The notes beneath the pieces are model-generated. The model had not been told where the DNA came from and searched no databases. It was given only the letters and a program-made list of their open reading frames with translations. The translations under genes were made by a program, and so were the position numbers. A stretch of 64,000 nt of DNA from Watersipora subatra. Lineage: Eukaryota > Bryozoa > Gymnolaemata > Cheilostomatida > Watersiporidae. Positions 46,094-59,915 of this stretch are shown here, piece by piece (the stretch's first letter is position 1; each line of letters begins with the position of its first letter). The stretch spans positions 57,409,302-57,473,301 of the forward strand of contig NC_088715.1 of assembly GCF_963576615.1 (NCBI RefSeq), written 5' to 3'.

Positions 46094-46795
46094 TCCCCTC
46101 GTCGGGAGGCACGAAACGAAAGATAAACTGAACCTACCTACTCGCCTACCTACTCGCCTACCTACCTACCTACCTACCTACCCACGCGCCTACCGGAAAA
46201 AAATCTTTTGCCGCGAGGCGGCGCTTTAAATTAACGCGCTTAGCGCGTAAATTCTTCCCGAATTCGCGAAAAAAACGACGCGGAGCGCGAGGGGGACAGC
46301 TCCGATTTTAACTAGGCGAAAAGCGTGAAAGCGAGGCGCCGGCGACTACGCGGGCGCTTCTTCGACGCCCGTTAGCCGCGCCGACTAGCGTTCGCCGCGA
46401 TCGAGCGCCCGTTTCGCGCGCGTTCGCTTTCGACTAAGCGCTCAGCCGTCGCTCCGAAACTTTCGTCGCCGCCTCCGCCCTCGCCCTCTTTCCCCGGTCA
46501 CGCGCTCGCGCATCGCCAGCCCTTCGCCTACGTTTATTTCTATAGACGTTGGGTGTTGGGTGTTGGGTGTTGGGTGTTGGGTGTTGGGTGTTGGGTGTTG
46601 GGTGTTGGGTGTTGGGTGTTGGGTGTTGGGTGTTGGGTGTTGGGGTGTTCGGGGTGAGCGGGTGGCGAGCGGACAGACGAGAGACCGCAAAGGTTTCGTT
46701 CGGGGCGGAAATCGCCCGAGACGAACCGACCCGTTCTATCTACGCGCTTCTTTAGTAGTCGAAAACTACGAATAATGAAAACTTTGATCTACATT

Positions 46796-46864
<69 letters not shown>

Positions 46865-47478
46865 CAGAAATAGCCTTAACGAAGGGCGGGGAGGGGGAGG
46901 GGGGACGACTTCGAAAGAATGACCAAGACGAGTAGACTCCTCGCTACTCTACCCGCGACGAGATTAGAAGCGTTATTACGTAACTAGCTAGGAGAAACGA
47001 AAAGGCTAGCACTCGCGTATAGGCTTAACGAAGAGAGGGAGACGACTTCGAAAGAGAAAGGCCGGTGAGAATAGCTTCGGTACTACCCGCGTCGAGATTA
47101 GAAGCGTTATTACGTAACTAGCTAGGAGAAGCGAATAGGCCACTCTCGGCGCGCGCGAATGCCGAAATCCTTTAATTACATCTATACCGTAAAGAGAGTA
47201 AAGGCGAATCTAAAAGTTTTCTAAATACGCCGAAGGGAGTTTAAAAGTTGGCGCTTTCGCGCCAGTTACCGAACGGGACGAGCGAGAGACCGACTCCGAA
47301 CTAGTCGAGGTAGGCCGGACCGCTTCGGCGAGACGGGCGGACCGGAAAAAAAGCGACTAGTCTTCGGCCCCGGCGAGGCCTCTCGGTTTCTTCGAGCGGC
47401 TCGTTCGCCCTAAACGGGGACACTCGCTCGGCGGCGAATCGGCCGCGACTGAGCGACGGACGGCCGTCCGGGCAATTT

Positions 47479-47665
47479 ATCGCTTCTCGGCCTATTGGCT
47501 AAGATCAAAGTGTAGTATCTGTTCTAATCAGTTTAATATCTGATTCGCGGCGCATCGCGCCGCTACGATATTAATCTGATTTTTGGAACGAGATGGAGCG
47601 CGGAAGCTTGCTTCGGCTCCGTCACGGGTTGTCTCGGTATCGCAGTACCTCCGAGCACGGCCCAC
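47479..47665 (+). ncRNA. U2 snRNA, copy 28 (B unit)
   Basis: Uninterrupted. The spacer 47666-49026 has B bases with about 13 heptamers and returns to the A-type promoter before copy 29. Confidence 0.96.
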
Positions 47666-48355
47666 TCCCCTCGTCGGGAGGCACGAAACGAAAGATTAAC
47701 TGAACCTACCTACCTACCTACCTACCTACCTACCTACCTACCTACCCACGCGCCTACCGGAAAAAAATCTTTTGCCGCGAGGCGGCGCTTTAAATTAACG
47801 CGCTTAGCGCGTAAATTCTTCCCGAATTCGCGAAAAAAACGACGCGGAGCGCGAGGGCGACAGCTCCGATTTTAACTAGGCGAAAAGCGTGAAAGCGAGG
47901 CGCCGGCGACTACGCGGGCGCTTCTTCGACGCCCGTTAGCCGCGCCGACTAGCGTTCGCCGCGATCGAGCGCCCGTTTCGCGCGCGTTCGCTTTCGACTA
48001 AGCGCTCAGCCGTCGCTCCGAAACTTTCGTCGCCGCCTCCGCCCTCTTTCCCCCCGGTCACGCGCTCGCGCATCGCCAGCCCTTCGCCTACGTTTATTTC
48101 TATAGACGTTGGGTGTTGGGTGTTGGGTGTTGGGTGTTGGGTGTTGGGTGTTGGGTGTTGGGTGTTGGGTGTTGGGTGTTGGGTGTTGGGTGTTGGGTGT
48201 TGGGGTGTTCGGGGTGAGCGGGTGGCGAGCGGACAGACGAGAGACCGCAAAGGTTTCGTTCGGGGCGGAAATCGCCCGAGACGAACCGACCCGTTCTATC
48301 TACGCGCTTCTTTAGTAGTCGAAAACTACGAATAATGAAAACTTTGATCTACATT

Positions 48356-48412
<57 letters not shown>

Positions 48413-49026
48413 CAGAAATAGCCTTAACGAAGGGCGGGGAGGGGGAGGGGGGACGACTTCGAAAGAATGACCAAGACGAGTAGACTCCTCGCTACTCTAC
48501 CCGCGACGAGATTAGAAGCGTTATTACGTAACTAGCTAGGAGAAACGAAAAGGCTAGCACTCGCGTATAGGCTTAACGAAGAGAGGGAGACGACTTCGAA
48601 AGAGAAAGGCCGGTGAGAATAGCTTCGGTACTACCCGCGTCGAGATTAGAAGCGTTATTACGTAACTAGCTAGGAGAAGCGAATAGGCCACTCTCGGCGC
48701 GCGCGAATGCCGAAATCCTTTAATTACATCTATACCGTAAAGAGAGTAAAGGCGAATCTAAAAGTTTTCTAAATACGCCGAAGGGAGTTTAAAAGTTGGC
48801 GCTTTCGCGCCAGTTACTGAACGGGACGAGCGAGAGACCGACTCCGAACTAGTCGAGGTAGGCCGGACCGCTTCGGCGAGACGGGCGGACCGGAAAAAAC
48901 GCGACTAGTCTTCGGCCCCGGCGAGGCCTCTCGGTTTCTTCGAGCGGCTCGTTCGCCCTAAACGGGGACACTCGCTCGGCGGCGAATCGGCCGCGACTGA
49001 GCGACGGACGGCCGTCCGGGCAATTT

Positions 49027-49528
49027 ATCGCTTCTCGGCCTATTGGCTAAGATCAAAGTGTAGCATTCGTGCTGCACGGCGGTCTTGCAGGTGTTTCATT
49101 GCACAGCCCCCCGAAACACCCGCGTGGCAGGCGAGCGGTCACATCCGGGCCCGCACTAGGGATTCCCACCCGGGGTGCCGGCCAGGCCAGAGCATTCAAA
49201 TGCTCCACGAGTCCTTGGAAGTTTCGGTGGTCGTTGTACCTCGGACATTCGTGATGACCTGGCAAGGTAAATTACCGCCCTGCAATAAATTCCAGGGGTT
49301 GACAACCCTTGGGGGGCTGACCTTGGCGAAAAGCCAATATCGTCGAGGTCAGCCCCACTCCATGTCATAAAACAGGAGTATCTGTTCTAATCAGTTTAAT
49401 ATCTGATTCGCGGCGCATCGCGCCGCTACGATATTAATCTGATTTTTGGAACGAGATGGAGCGCGGAAGCTTGCTTCGGCTCCGTCACGGGTTGTCTCGG
49501 TATCGCAGTACCTCCGAGCACGGCCCAC
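49027..49528 (+). pseudogene. U2 snRNA copy 29, split by 315-bp insertion
   Basis: U2 nucleotides 1-37 lie at 49027-49063 and nucleotides 38-187 at 49379-49528. The junctions equal copies 1 and 6, but the flank has the common GAATCGG, so it is on a different unit background. The spacer 49529-50889 is A type with about 11 heptamers and B bases at its end. Confidence 0.93.
49064..49378 (+). mobile_element. 315-bp U2-specific SINE-like element, copy 3
   Basis: Same length as the other two. One difference was found by eye: C at 49322 where they have T, which turns a wobble in the 3' hairpin into a Watson-Crick pair. It may be a separate insertion or a diverged duplicate. Confidence 0.75.
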
Positions 49529-50216
49529 TCCCCTCGTCGGGAGGCACGAAACGAAAGATAAACTGAACCTACCTACTCGCCTACCTACTCGCCTACCTAC
49601 CTACCTACCTACCTACCCACGCGCCTACCGGAAAAAAATCTTTTGCCGCGAGGCGGCGCTTTAAATTAACGCGCTTAGCGCGTAAATTCTTCCCGAATTC
49701 GCGAAAAAAACGACGCGGAGCGCGAGGGGGACAGCTCCGATTTTAACTAGGCGAAAAGCGTGAAAGCGAGGCGCCGGCGACTACGCGGGCGCTTCTTCGA
49801 CGCCCGTTAGCCGCGCCGACTAGCGTTCGCCGCGATCGAGCGCCCGTTTCGCGCGCGTTCGCTTTCGACTAAGCGCTCAGCCGTCGCTCCGAAACTTTCG
49901 TCGCCGCCTCCGCCCTCGCCCTCTTTCCCCGGTCACGCGCTCGCGCATCGCCAGCCCTTCGCCTACGTTTATTTCTATAGACGTTGGGTGTTGGGTGTTG
50001 GGTGTTGGGTGTTGGGTGTTGGGTGTTGGGTGTTGGGTGTTGGGTGTTGGGTGTTGGGTGTTGGGGTGTTCGGGGTGAGCGGGTGGCGAGCGGACAGACG
50101 AGAGACCGCAAAGGTTTCGTTCGGGGCGGAAATCGCCCGAGACGAACCGACCCGTTCTATCTACGCGCTTCTTTAGTAGTCGAAAACTACGAATAATGAA
50201 AACTTTGATCTACATT

Positions 50217-50275
<59 letters not shown>

Positions 50276-50889
50276 CAGAAATAGCCTTAACGAAGGGCGG
50301 GGAGGGGGAGGGGGGACGACTTCGAAAGAATGACCAAGACGAGTAGACTCCTCGCTACTCTACCCGCGACGAGATTAGAAGCGTTATTACGTAACTAGCT
50401 AGGAGAAACGAAAAGGCTAGCACTCGCGTATAGGCTTAACGAAGAGAGGGAGACGACTTCGAAAGAGAAAGGCCGGTGAGAATAGCTTCGGTACTACCCG
50501 CGTCGAGATTAGAAGCGTTATTACGTAACTAGCTAGGAGAAGCGAATAGGCCACTCTCGGCGCGCGCGAATGCCGAAATCCTTTAATTACATCTATACCG
50601 TAAAGAGAGTAAAGGCGAATCTAAAAGTTTTCTAAATACGCCGAAGGGAGTTTAAAAGTTGGCGCTTTCGCGCCAGTTACCGAACGGGACGAGCGAGAGA
50701 CCGACTCCGAACTAGTCGAGGTAGGCCGGACCGCTTCGGCGAGACGGGCGGACCGGAAAAAAAGCGACTAGTCTTCGGCCCCGGCGAGGCCTCTCGGTTT
50801 CTTCGAGCGGCTCGTTCGCCCTAAACGGGGACACTCGCTCGGCGGCGAATCGGCCGCGACTGAGCGACGGACGGCCGTCCGGGCAATTT

Positions 50890-51076
50890 ATCGCTTCTCG
50901 GCCTATTGGCTAAGATCAAAGTGTAGTATCTGTTCTAATCAGTTTAATATCTGATTCGCGGCGCATCGCGCCGCTACGATATTAATCTGATTTTTGGAAC
51001 GAGATGGAGCGCGGAAGCTTGCTTCGGCTCCGTCACGGGTTGTCTCGGTATCGCAGTACCTCCGAGCACGGCCCAC
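50890..51076 (+). ncRNA. U2 snRNA, copy 30 (B promoter, C spacer)
   Basis: Uninterrupted. The spacer 51077-52362 is the first with C-type markers: GCAATGGATTCG, ACTTTTATCTAC, GTATATATACATATATAAG, CTACTCGCGACG and GCCGTAATCC. It also lacks TGTTCGGGG near 51540, giving the shortest heptamer region. Confidence 0.96.
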
Positions 51077-51680
51077 TCCCCTCGTCGGGAGGCACGAAAC
51101 GAAAGATTAACTGAACCTACCTACCTACCTACCTACCTACCTACCTACCTACCTACCCACGCGCCTACCGGAAAAAAATCTTTTGCCGCGAGGCGGCGCT
51201 TTAAATTAACGCGCTTAGCGCGTAAATTCTTCCCGAATTCGCGAAAAAAACGACGCGGAGCGCGAGGGCGACAGCTCCGATTTTAACTAGGCGAAAAGCG
51301 TGAAAGCGAGGCGCCGGCGACTACGCGGGCGCTTCTTCGACGCCCGTTAGCCGCGCCGACTAGCGTTCGCCGCGATCGAGCGCCCGTTTCGCGCGCGTTC
51401 GCTTTCGACTAAGCGCTCAGCCGTCGCTCCGAAACTTTCGTCGCCGCCTCCGCCCTCTTTCCCCCCGGTCACGCGCTCGCGCATCGCCAGCCCTTCGCCT
51501 ACGTTTATTTCTATAGACGTTGGGTGTTGGGTGTTGGGGTGAGCGGGTGGCGAGCGGACAGACGAGAGACCGCAATGGATTCGTTCGGGGCGGAAATCGC
51601 CCGAGACGAACCGACCCGTTCTATCTACGCGCTTCTTTAGTAGTCGAAAACTACGAATAATGAAAACTTTTATCTACATT

Positions 51681-51746
<66 letters not shown>

Positions 51747-52362
51747 TAAGAAATAGCCTTAACGAAGGGCGGGGAGGGGGAGGGGGGGACGACTTCGAAA
51801 GGATGACCAAGACGAGTAGACTCCTCGCTACTCTACTCGCGACGAGATTAGAAGCGTTATTACGTAACTAGCTAGGAGAAACGAAAAGGCTAGCACTCGC
51901 GTATAGGCTTAACGAAGAGAGGGAGACGACTTCGAAAGAGAAAGGCCGGTGAGAATAGCTTCGGTACTACCCGCGTCGAGATTAGAAGCGTTATTACGTA
52001 ACTAGCTAGGAGAAGCGAATAGGCCACTCTCGGCGCGCGCGAATGCCGTAATCCTTTAATTACATCTATACCGTAAAGAGAGTAAAGGCGAATCTAAAAG
52101 TTTTCTAAATACGCCGAAGGGAGTTTAAAAGTTGGCGCTTTCGCGCCAGTTACCGAACGGGACGAGCGAGAGACCGACTCCGAACTAGTCGAGGTAGGCC
52201 GGACCGCTTCGGCGAGACGGGCGGACCGGAAAAAAAGCGACTAGTCTTCGGCCCCGGCGAGGCCTCTCGGTTTCTTCGAGCGGCTCGTTCGCCCTAAACG
52301 GGGACACTCGCTCGGCGGCGAATCGGCCGCGACTGAGCGACGGACGGCCGTCCGGGCAATTT

Positions 52363-52549
52363 ATCGCTTCTCGGCCTATTGGCTAAGATCAAAGTGTAGT
52401 ATCTGTTCTAATCAGTTTAATATCTGATTCGCGGCGCATCGCGCCGCTACGATATTAATCTGATTTTTGGAACGAGATGGAGCGCGGAAGCTTGCTTCGG
52501 CTCCGTCACGGGTTGTCTCGGTATCGCAGTACCTCCGAGCACGGCCCAC
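52363..52549 (+). ncRNA. U2 snRNA, copy 31 (mosaic unit)
   Basis: Uninterrupted. The spacer 52550-53927 has the TCG-broken CCTA tract in its longest form, GAGGGCGAC, CTTTCCCCCC, about 12 heptamers, then A-type bases. Its first half matches the first half of the 1502-bp units further on. Confidence 0.96.
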
Positions 52550-53252
52550 TCCCCTCGTCGGGAGGCACGAAACGAAAGATAAACTGAACCTACCTACTCG
52601 CCTACCTACTCGCCTACCTACCTACCTACCTACCTACCTACCTACCTACCCACGCGCCTACCGGAAAAAAATCTTTTGCCGCGAGGCGGCGCTTTAAATT
52701 AACGCGCTTAGCGCGTAAATTCTTCCCGAATTCGCGAAAAAAACGACGCGGAGCGCGAGGGCGACAGCTCCGATTTTAACTAGGCGAAAAGCGTGAAAGC
52801 GAGGCGCCGGCGACTACGCGGGCGCTTCTTCGACGCCCGTTAGCCGCGCCGACTAGCGTTCGCCGCGATCGAGCGCCCGTTTCGCGCGCGTTCGCTTTCG
52901 ACTAAGCGCTCAGCCGTCGCTCCGAAACTTTCGTCGCCGCCTCCGCCCTCTTTCCCCCCGGTCACGCGCTCGCGCATCGCCAGCCCTTCGCCTACGTTTA
53001 TTTCTATAGACGTTGGGTGTTGGGTGTTGGGTGTTGGGTGTTGGGTGTTGGGTGTTGGGTGTTGGGTGTTGGGTGTTGGGTGTTGGGTGTTGGGTGTTGG
53101 GGTGTTCGGGGTGAGCGGGTGGCGAGCGGACAGACGAGAGACCGCAAAGGTTTCGTTCGGGGCGGAAATCGCCCGAGACGAACCGACCCGTTCTATCTAC
53201 GCGCTTCTTTAGTAGTCGAAAACTACGAATAATGAAAACTTTGATCTACATT

Positions 53253-53313
<61 letters not shown>

Positions 53314-53927
53314 CAGAAATAGCCTTAACGAAGGGCGGGGAGGGGGAGGGGGGACGACTTCGAAAGAATGACCAAGACGAGTAGACTCCTCGCTACTCTA
53401 CCCGCGACGAGATTAGAAGCGTTATTACGTAACTAGCTAGGAGAAACGAAAAGGCTAGCACTCGCGTATAGGCTTAACGAAGAGAGGGAGACGACTTCGA
53501 AAGAGAAAGGCCGGTGAGAATAGCTTCGGTACTACCCGCGTCGAGATTAGAAGCGTTATTACGTAACTAGCTAGGAGAAGCGAATAGGCCACTCTCGGCG
53601 CGCGCGAATGCCGAAATCCTTTAATTACATCTATACCGTAAAGAGAGTAAAGGCGAATCTAAAAGTTTTCTAAATACGCCGAAGGGAGTTTAAAAGTTGG
53701 CGCTTTCGCGCCAGTTACCGAACGGGACGAGCGAGAGACCGACTCCGAACTAGTCGAGGTAGGCCGGACCGCTTCGGCGAGACGGGCGGACCGGAAAAAA
53801 AGCGACTAGTCTTCGGCCCCGGCGAGGCCTCTCGGTTTCTTCGAGCGGCTCGTTCGCCCTAAACGGGGACACTCGCTCGGCGGCGAATCGGCCGCGACTG
53901 AGCGACGGACGGCCGTCCGGGCAATTT

Positions 53928-54114
53928 ATCGCTTCTCGGCCTATTGGCTAAGATCAAAGTGTAGTATCTGTTCTAATCAGTTTAATATCTGATTCGCGGC
54001 GCATCGCGCCGCTACGATATTAATCTGATTTTTGGAACGAGATGGAGCGCGGAAGCTTGCTTCGGCTCCGTCACGGGTTGTCTCGGTATCGCAGTACCTC
54101 CGAGCACGGCCCAC
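53928..54114 (+). ncRNA. U2 snRNA, copy 32
   Basis: Uninterrupted. The spacer 54115-55409 has the B tetranucleotide tract, then C-type bases from the heptamers on. This second half matches that of the 1502-bp units. Confidence 0.96.
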
Positions 54115-54727
54115 TCCCCTCGTCGGGAGGCACGAAACGAAAGATTAACTGAACCTACCTACCTACCTACCTACCTACCTACCTACCTACCTACCCACGC
54201 GCCTACCGGAAAAAAATCTTTTGCCGCGAGGCGGCGCTTTAAATTAACGCGCTTAGCGCGTAAATTCTTCCCGAATTCGCGAAAAAAACGACGCGGAGCG
54301 CGAGGGCGACAGCTCCGATTTTAACTAGGCGAAAAGCGTGAAAGCGAGGCGCCGGCGACTACGCGGGCGCTTCTTCGACGCCCGTTAGCCGCGCCGACTA
54401 GCGTTCGCCGCGATCGAGCGCCCGTTTCGCGCGCGTTCGCTTTCGACTAAGCGCTCAGCCGTCGCTCCGAAACTTTCGTCGCCGCCTCCGCCCTCTTTCC
54501 CCCCGGTCACGCGCTCGCGCATCGCCAGCCCTTCGCCTACGTTTATTTCTATAGACGTTGGGTGTTGGGTGTTGGGGTGTTCGGGGTGAGCGGGTGGCGA
54601 GCGGACAGACGAGAGACCGCAATGGATTCGTTCGGGGCGGAAATCGCCCGAGACGAACCGACCCGTTCTATCTACGCGCTTCTTTAGTAGTCGAAAACTA
54701 CGAATAATGAAAACTTTTATCTACATT

Positions 54728-54793
<66 letters not shown>

Positions 54794-55409
54794 TAAGAAA
54801 TAGCCTTAACGAAGGGCGGGGAGGGGGAGGGGGGGACGACTTCGAAAGGATGACCAAGACGAGTAGACTCCTCGCTACTCTACTCGCGACGAGATTAGAA
54901 GCGTTATTACGTAACTAGCTAGGAGAAACGAAAAGGCTAGCACTCGCGTATAGGCTTAACGAAGAGAGGGAGACGACTTCGAAAGAGAAAGGCCGGTGAG
55001 AATAGCTTCGGTACTACCCGCGTCGAGATTAGAAGCGTTATTACGTAACTAGCTAGGAGAAGCGAATAGGCCACTCTCGGCGCGCGCGAATGCCGTAATC
55101 CTTTAATTACATCTATACCGTAAAGAGAGTAAAGGCGAATCTAAAAGTTTTCTAAATACGCCGAAGGGAGTTTAAAAGTTGGCGCTTTCGCGCCAGTTAC
55201 CGAACGGGACGAGCGAGAGACCGACTCCGAACTAGTCGAGGTAGGCCGGACCGCTTCGGCGAGACGGGCGGACCGGAAAAAAAGCGACTAGTCTTCGGCC
55301 CCGGCGAGGCCTCTCGGTTTCTTCGAGCGGCTCGTTCGCCCTAAACGGGGACACTCGCTCGGCGGCGAATCGGCCGCGACTGAGCGACGGACGGCCGTCC
55401 GGGCAATTT

Positions 55410-55596
55410 ATCGCTTCTCGGCCTATTGGCTAAGATCAAAGTGTAGTATCTGTTCTAATCAGTTTAATATCTGATTCGCGGCGCATCGCGCCGCTACGAT
55501 ATTAATCTGATTTTTGGAACGAGATGGAGCGCGGAAGCTTGCTTCGGCTCCGTCACGGGTTGTCTCGGTATCGCAGTACCTCCGAGCACGGCCCAC
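55410..55596 (+). ncRNA. U2 snRNA, copy 33
   Basis: Uninterrupted; the first complete 1502-bp C unit. The spacer 55597-56911 has the TCG-broken CCTA tract and a short heptamer region with four G runs. Confidence 0.96.
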
Positions 55597-56229
55597 TCCC
55601 CTCGTCGGGAGGCACGAAACGAAAGATAAACTGAACCTACCTACTCGCCTACCTACTCGCCTACCTACCTACCTACCTACCTACCTACCTACCTACCCAC
55701 GCGCCTACCGGAAAAAAATCTTTTGCCGCGAGGCGGCGCTTTAAATTAACGCGCTTAGCGCGTAAATTCTTCCCGAATTCGCGAAAAAAACGACGCGGAG
55801 CGCGAGGGCGACAGCTCCGATTTTAACTAGGCGAAAAGCGTGAAAGCGAGGCGCCGGCGACTACGCGGGCGCTTCTTCGACGCCCGTTAGCCGCGCCGAC
55901 TAGCGTTCGCCGCGATCGAGCGCCCGTTTCGCGCGCGTTCGCTTTCGACTAAGCGCTCAGCCGTCGCTCCGAAACTTTCGTCGCCGCCTCCGCCCTCTTT
56001 CCCCCCGGTCACGCGCTCGCGCATCGCCAGCCCTTCGCCTACGTTTATTTCTATAGACGTTGGGTGTTGGGTGTTGGGGTGTTCGGGGTGAGCGGGTGGC
56101 GAGCGGACAGACGAGAGACCGCAATGGATTCGTTCGGGGCGGAAATCGCCCGAGACGAACCGACCCGTTCTATCTACGCGCTTCTTTAGTAGTCGAAAAC
56201 TACGAATAATGAAAACTTTTATCTACATT

Positions 56230-56295
<66 letters not shown>

Positions 56296-56911
56296 TAAGA
56301 AATAGCCTTAACGAAGGGCGGGGAGGGGGAGGGGGGGACGACTTCGAAAGGATGACCAAGACGAGTAGACTCCTCGCTACTCTACTCGCGACGAGATTAG
56401 AAGCGTTATTACGTAACTAGCTAGGAGAAACGAAAAGGCTAGCACTCGCGTATAGGCTTAACGAAGAGAGGGAGACGACTTCGAAAGAGAAAGGCCGGTG
56501 AGAATAGCTTCGGTACTACCCGCGTCGAGATTAGAAGCGTTATTACGTAACTAGCTAGGAGAAGCGAATAGGCCACTCTCGGCGCGCGCGAATGCCGTAA
56601 TCCTTTAATTACATCTATACCGTAAAGAGAGTAAAGGCGAATCTAAAAGTTTTCTAAATACGCCGAAGGGAGTTTAAAAGTTGGCGCTTTCGCGCCAGTT
56701 ACCGAACGGGACGAGCGAGAGACCGACTCCGAACTAGTCGAGGTAGGCCGGACCGCTTCGGCGAGACGGGCGGACCGGAAAAAAAGCGACTAGTCTTCGG
56801 CCCCGGCGAGGCCTCTCGGTTTCTTCGAGCGGCTCGTTCGCCCTAAACGGGGACACTCGCTCGGCGGCGAATCGGCCGCGACTGAGCGACGGACGGCCGT
56901 CCGGGCAATTT

Positions 56912-57098
56912 ATCGCTTCTCGGCCTATTGGCTAAGATCAAAGTGTAGTATCTGTTCTAATCAGTTTAATATCTGATTCGCGGCGCATCGCGCCGCTACG
57001 ATATTAATCTGATTTTTGGAACGAGATGGAGCGCGGAAGCTTGCTTCGGCTCCGTCACGGGTTGTCTCGGTATCGCAGTACCTCCGAGCACGGCCCAC
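56912..57098 (+). ncRNA. U2 snRNA, copy 34
   Basis: Uninterrupted. Unit and spacer 57099-58413 are the same as copy 33 by eye. Confidence 0.96.
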
Positions 57099-57731
57099 TC
57101 CCCTCGTCGGGAGGCACGAAACGAAAGATAAACTGAACCTACCTACTCGCCTACCTACTCGCCTACCTACCTACCTACCTACCTACCTACCTACCTACCC
57201 ACGCGCCTACCGGAAAAAAATCTTTTGCCGCGAGGCGGCGCTTTAAATTAACGCGCTTAGCGCGTAAATTCTTCCCGAATTCGCGAAAAAAACGACGCGG
57301 AGCGCGAGGGCGACAGCTCCGATTTTAACTAGGCGAAAAGCGTGAAAGCGAGGCGCCGGCGACTACGCGGGCGCTTCTTCGACGCCCGTTAGCCGCGCCG
57401 ACTAGCGTTCGCCGCGATCGAGCGCCCGTTTCGCGCGCGTTCGCTTTCGACTAAGCGCTCAGCCGTCGCTCCGAAACTTTCGTCGCCGCCTCCGCCCTCT
57501 TTCCCCCCGGTCACGCGCTCGCGCATCGCCAGCCCTTCGCCTACGTTTATTTCTATAGACGTTGGGTGTTGGGTGTTGGGGTGTTCGGGGTGAGCGGGTG
57601 GCGAGCGGACAGACGAGAGACCGCAATGGATTCGTTCGGGGCGGAAATCGCCCGAGACGAACCGACCCGTTCTATCTACGCGCTTCTTTAGTAGTCGAAA
57701 ACTACGAATAATGAAAACTTTTATCTACATT

Positions 57732-57797
<66 letters not shown>

Positions 57798-58413
57798 TAA
57801 GAAATAGCCTTAACGAAGGGCGGGGAGGGGGAGGGGGGGACGACTTCGAAAGGATGACCAAGACGAGTAGACTCCTCGCTACTCTACTCGCGACGAGATT
57901 AGAAGCGTTATTACGTAACTAGCTAGGAGAAACGAAAAGGCTAGCACTCGCGTATAGGCTTAACGAAGAGAGGGAGACGACTTCGAAAGAGAAAGGCCGG
58001 TGAGAATAGCTTCGGTACTACCCGCGTCGAGATTAGAAGCGTTATTACGTAACTAGCTAGGAGAAGCGAATAGGCCACTCTCGGCGCGCGCGAATGCCGT
58101 AATCCTTTAATTACATCTATACCGTAAAGAGAGTAAAGGCGAATCTAAAAGTTTTCTAAATACGCCGAAGGGAGTTTAAAAGTTGGCGCTTTCGCGCCAG
58201 TTACCGAACGGGACGAGCGAGAGACCGACTCCGAACTAGTCGAGGTAGGCCGGACCGCTTCGGCGAGACGGGCGGACCGGAAAAAAAGCGACTAGTCTTC
58301 GGCCCCGGCGAGGCCTCTCGGTTTCTTCGAGCGGCTCGTTCGCCCTAAACGGGGACACTCGCTCGGCGGCGAATCGGCCGCGACTGAGCGACGGACGGCC
58401 GTCCGGGCAATTT

Positions 58414-58600
58414 ATCGCTTCTCGGCCTATTGGCTAAGATCAAAGTGTAGTATCTGTTCTAATCAGTTTAATATCTGATTCGCGGCGCATCGCGCCGCTA
58501 CGATATTAATCTGATTTTTGGAACGAGATGGAGCGCGGAAGCTTGCTTCGGCTCCGTCACGGGTTGTCTCGGTATCGCAGTACCTCCGAGCACGGCCCAC
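58414..58600 (+). ncRNA. U2 snRNA, copy 35
   Basis: Uninterrupted. The spacer 58601-59915 is the same as in copy 33. Confidence 0.96.
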
Positions 58601-59233
58601 TCCCCTCGTCGGGAGGCACGAAACGAAAGATAAACTGAACCTACCTACTCGCCTACCTACTCGCCTACCTACCTACCTACCTACCTACCTACCTACCTAC
58701 CCACGCGCCTACCGGAAAAAAATCTTTTGCCGCGAGGCGGCGCTTTAAATTAACGCGCTTAGCGCGTAAATTCTTCCCGAATTCGCGAAAAAAACGACGC
58801 GGAGCGCGAGGGCGACAGCTCCGATTTTAACTAGGCGAAAAGCGTGAAAGCGAGGCGCCGGCGACTACGCGGGCGCTTCTTCGACGCCCGTTAGCCGCGC
58901 CGACTAGCGTTCGCCGCGATCGAGCGCCCGTTTCGCGCGCGTTCGCTTTCGACTAAGCGCTCAGCCGTCGCTCCGAAACTTTCGTCGCCGCCTCCGCCCT
59001 CTTTCCCCCCGGTCACGCGCTCGCGCATCGCCAGCCCTTCGCCTACGTTTATTTCTATAGACGTTGGGTGTTGGGTGTTGGGGTGTTCGGGGTGAGCGGG
59101 TGGCGAGCGGACAGACGAGAGACCGCAATGGATTCGTTCGGGGCGGAAATCGCCCGAGACGAACCGACCCGTTCTATCTACGCGCTTCTTTAGTAGTCGA
59201 AAACTACGAATAATGAAAACTTTTATCTACATT

Positions 59234-59299
<66 letters not shown>

Positions 59300-59915
59300 T
59301 AAGAAATAGCCTTAACGAAGGGCGGGGAGGGGGAGGGGGGGACGACTTCGAAAGGATGACCAAGACGAGTAGACTCCTCGCTACTCTACTCGCGACGAGA
59401 TTAGAAGCGTTATTACGTAACTAGCTAGGAGAAACGAAAAGGCTAGCACTCGCGTATAGGCTTAACGAAGAGAGGGAGACGACTTCGAAAGAGAAAGGCC
59501 GGTGAGAATAGCTTCGGTACTACCCGCGTCGAGATTAGAAGCGTTATTACGTAACTAGCTAGGAGAAGCGAATAGGCCACTCTCGGCGCGCGCGAATGCC
59601 GTAATCCTTTAATTACATCTATACCGTAAAGAGAGTAAAGGCGAATCTAAAAGTTTTCTAAATACGCCGAAGGGAGTTTAAAAGTTGGCGCTTTCGCGCC
59701 AGTTACCGAACGGGACGAGCGAGAGACCGACTCCGAACTAGTCGAGGTAGGCCGGACCGCTTCGGCGAGACGGGCGGACCGGAAAAAAAGCGACTAGTCT
59801 TCGGCCCCGGCGAGGCCTCTCGGTTTCTTCGAGCGGCTCGTTCGCCCTAAACGGGGACACTCGCTCGGCGGCGAATCGGCCGCGACTGAGCGACGGACGG
59901 CCGTCCGGGCAATTT

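Larger units (their letters stand above)
41050..50680 (+). repeat. Higher-order repeat: alternating B and A units (about 3.1 kb dimers)
   Basis: B units have GTTACCGAAC (A: GTTACTGAAC), GGAAAAAAAGCGAC (A: GGAAAAAACGCGAC), GATTAACTG with an unbroken CCTA tract (A: GATAAACTG with TCG breaks) and GAGGGCGAC (A: GAGGGGGAC). Copies 24, 26 and 28 are B; 25, 27 and 29 are A. Start-to-start distances of the B copies are 3099 and 3101 bp. Confidence 0.85.

Noticed and set aside
51680-51871. Open frame encoding a Tyr-Ile repeat over the TA tract
   Set aside because: It is a translation of the microsatellite only.
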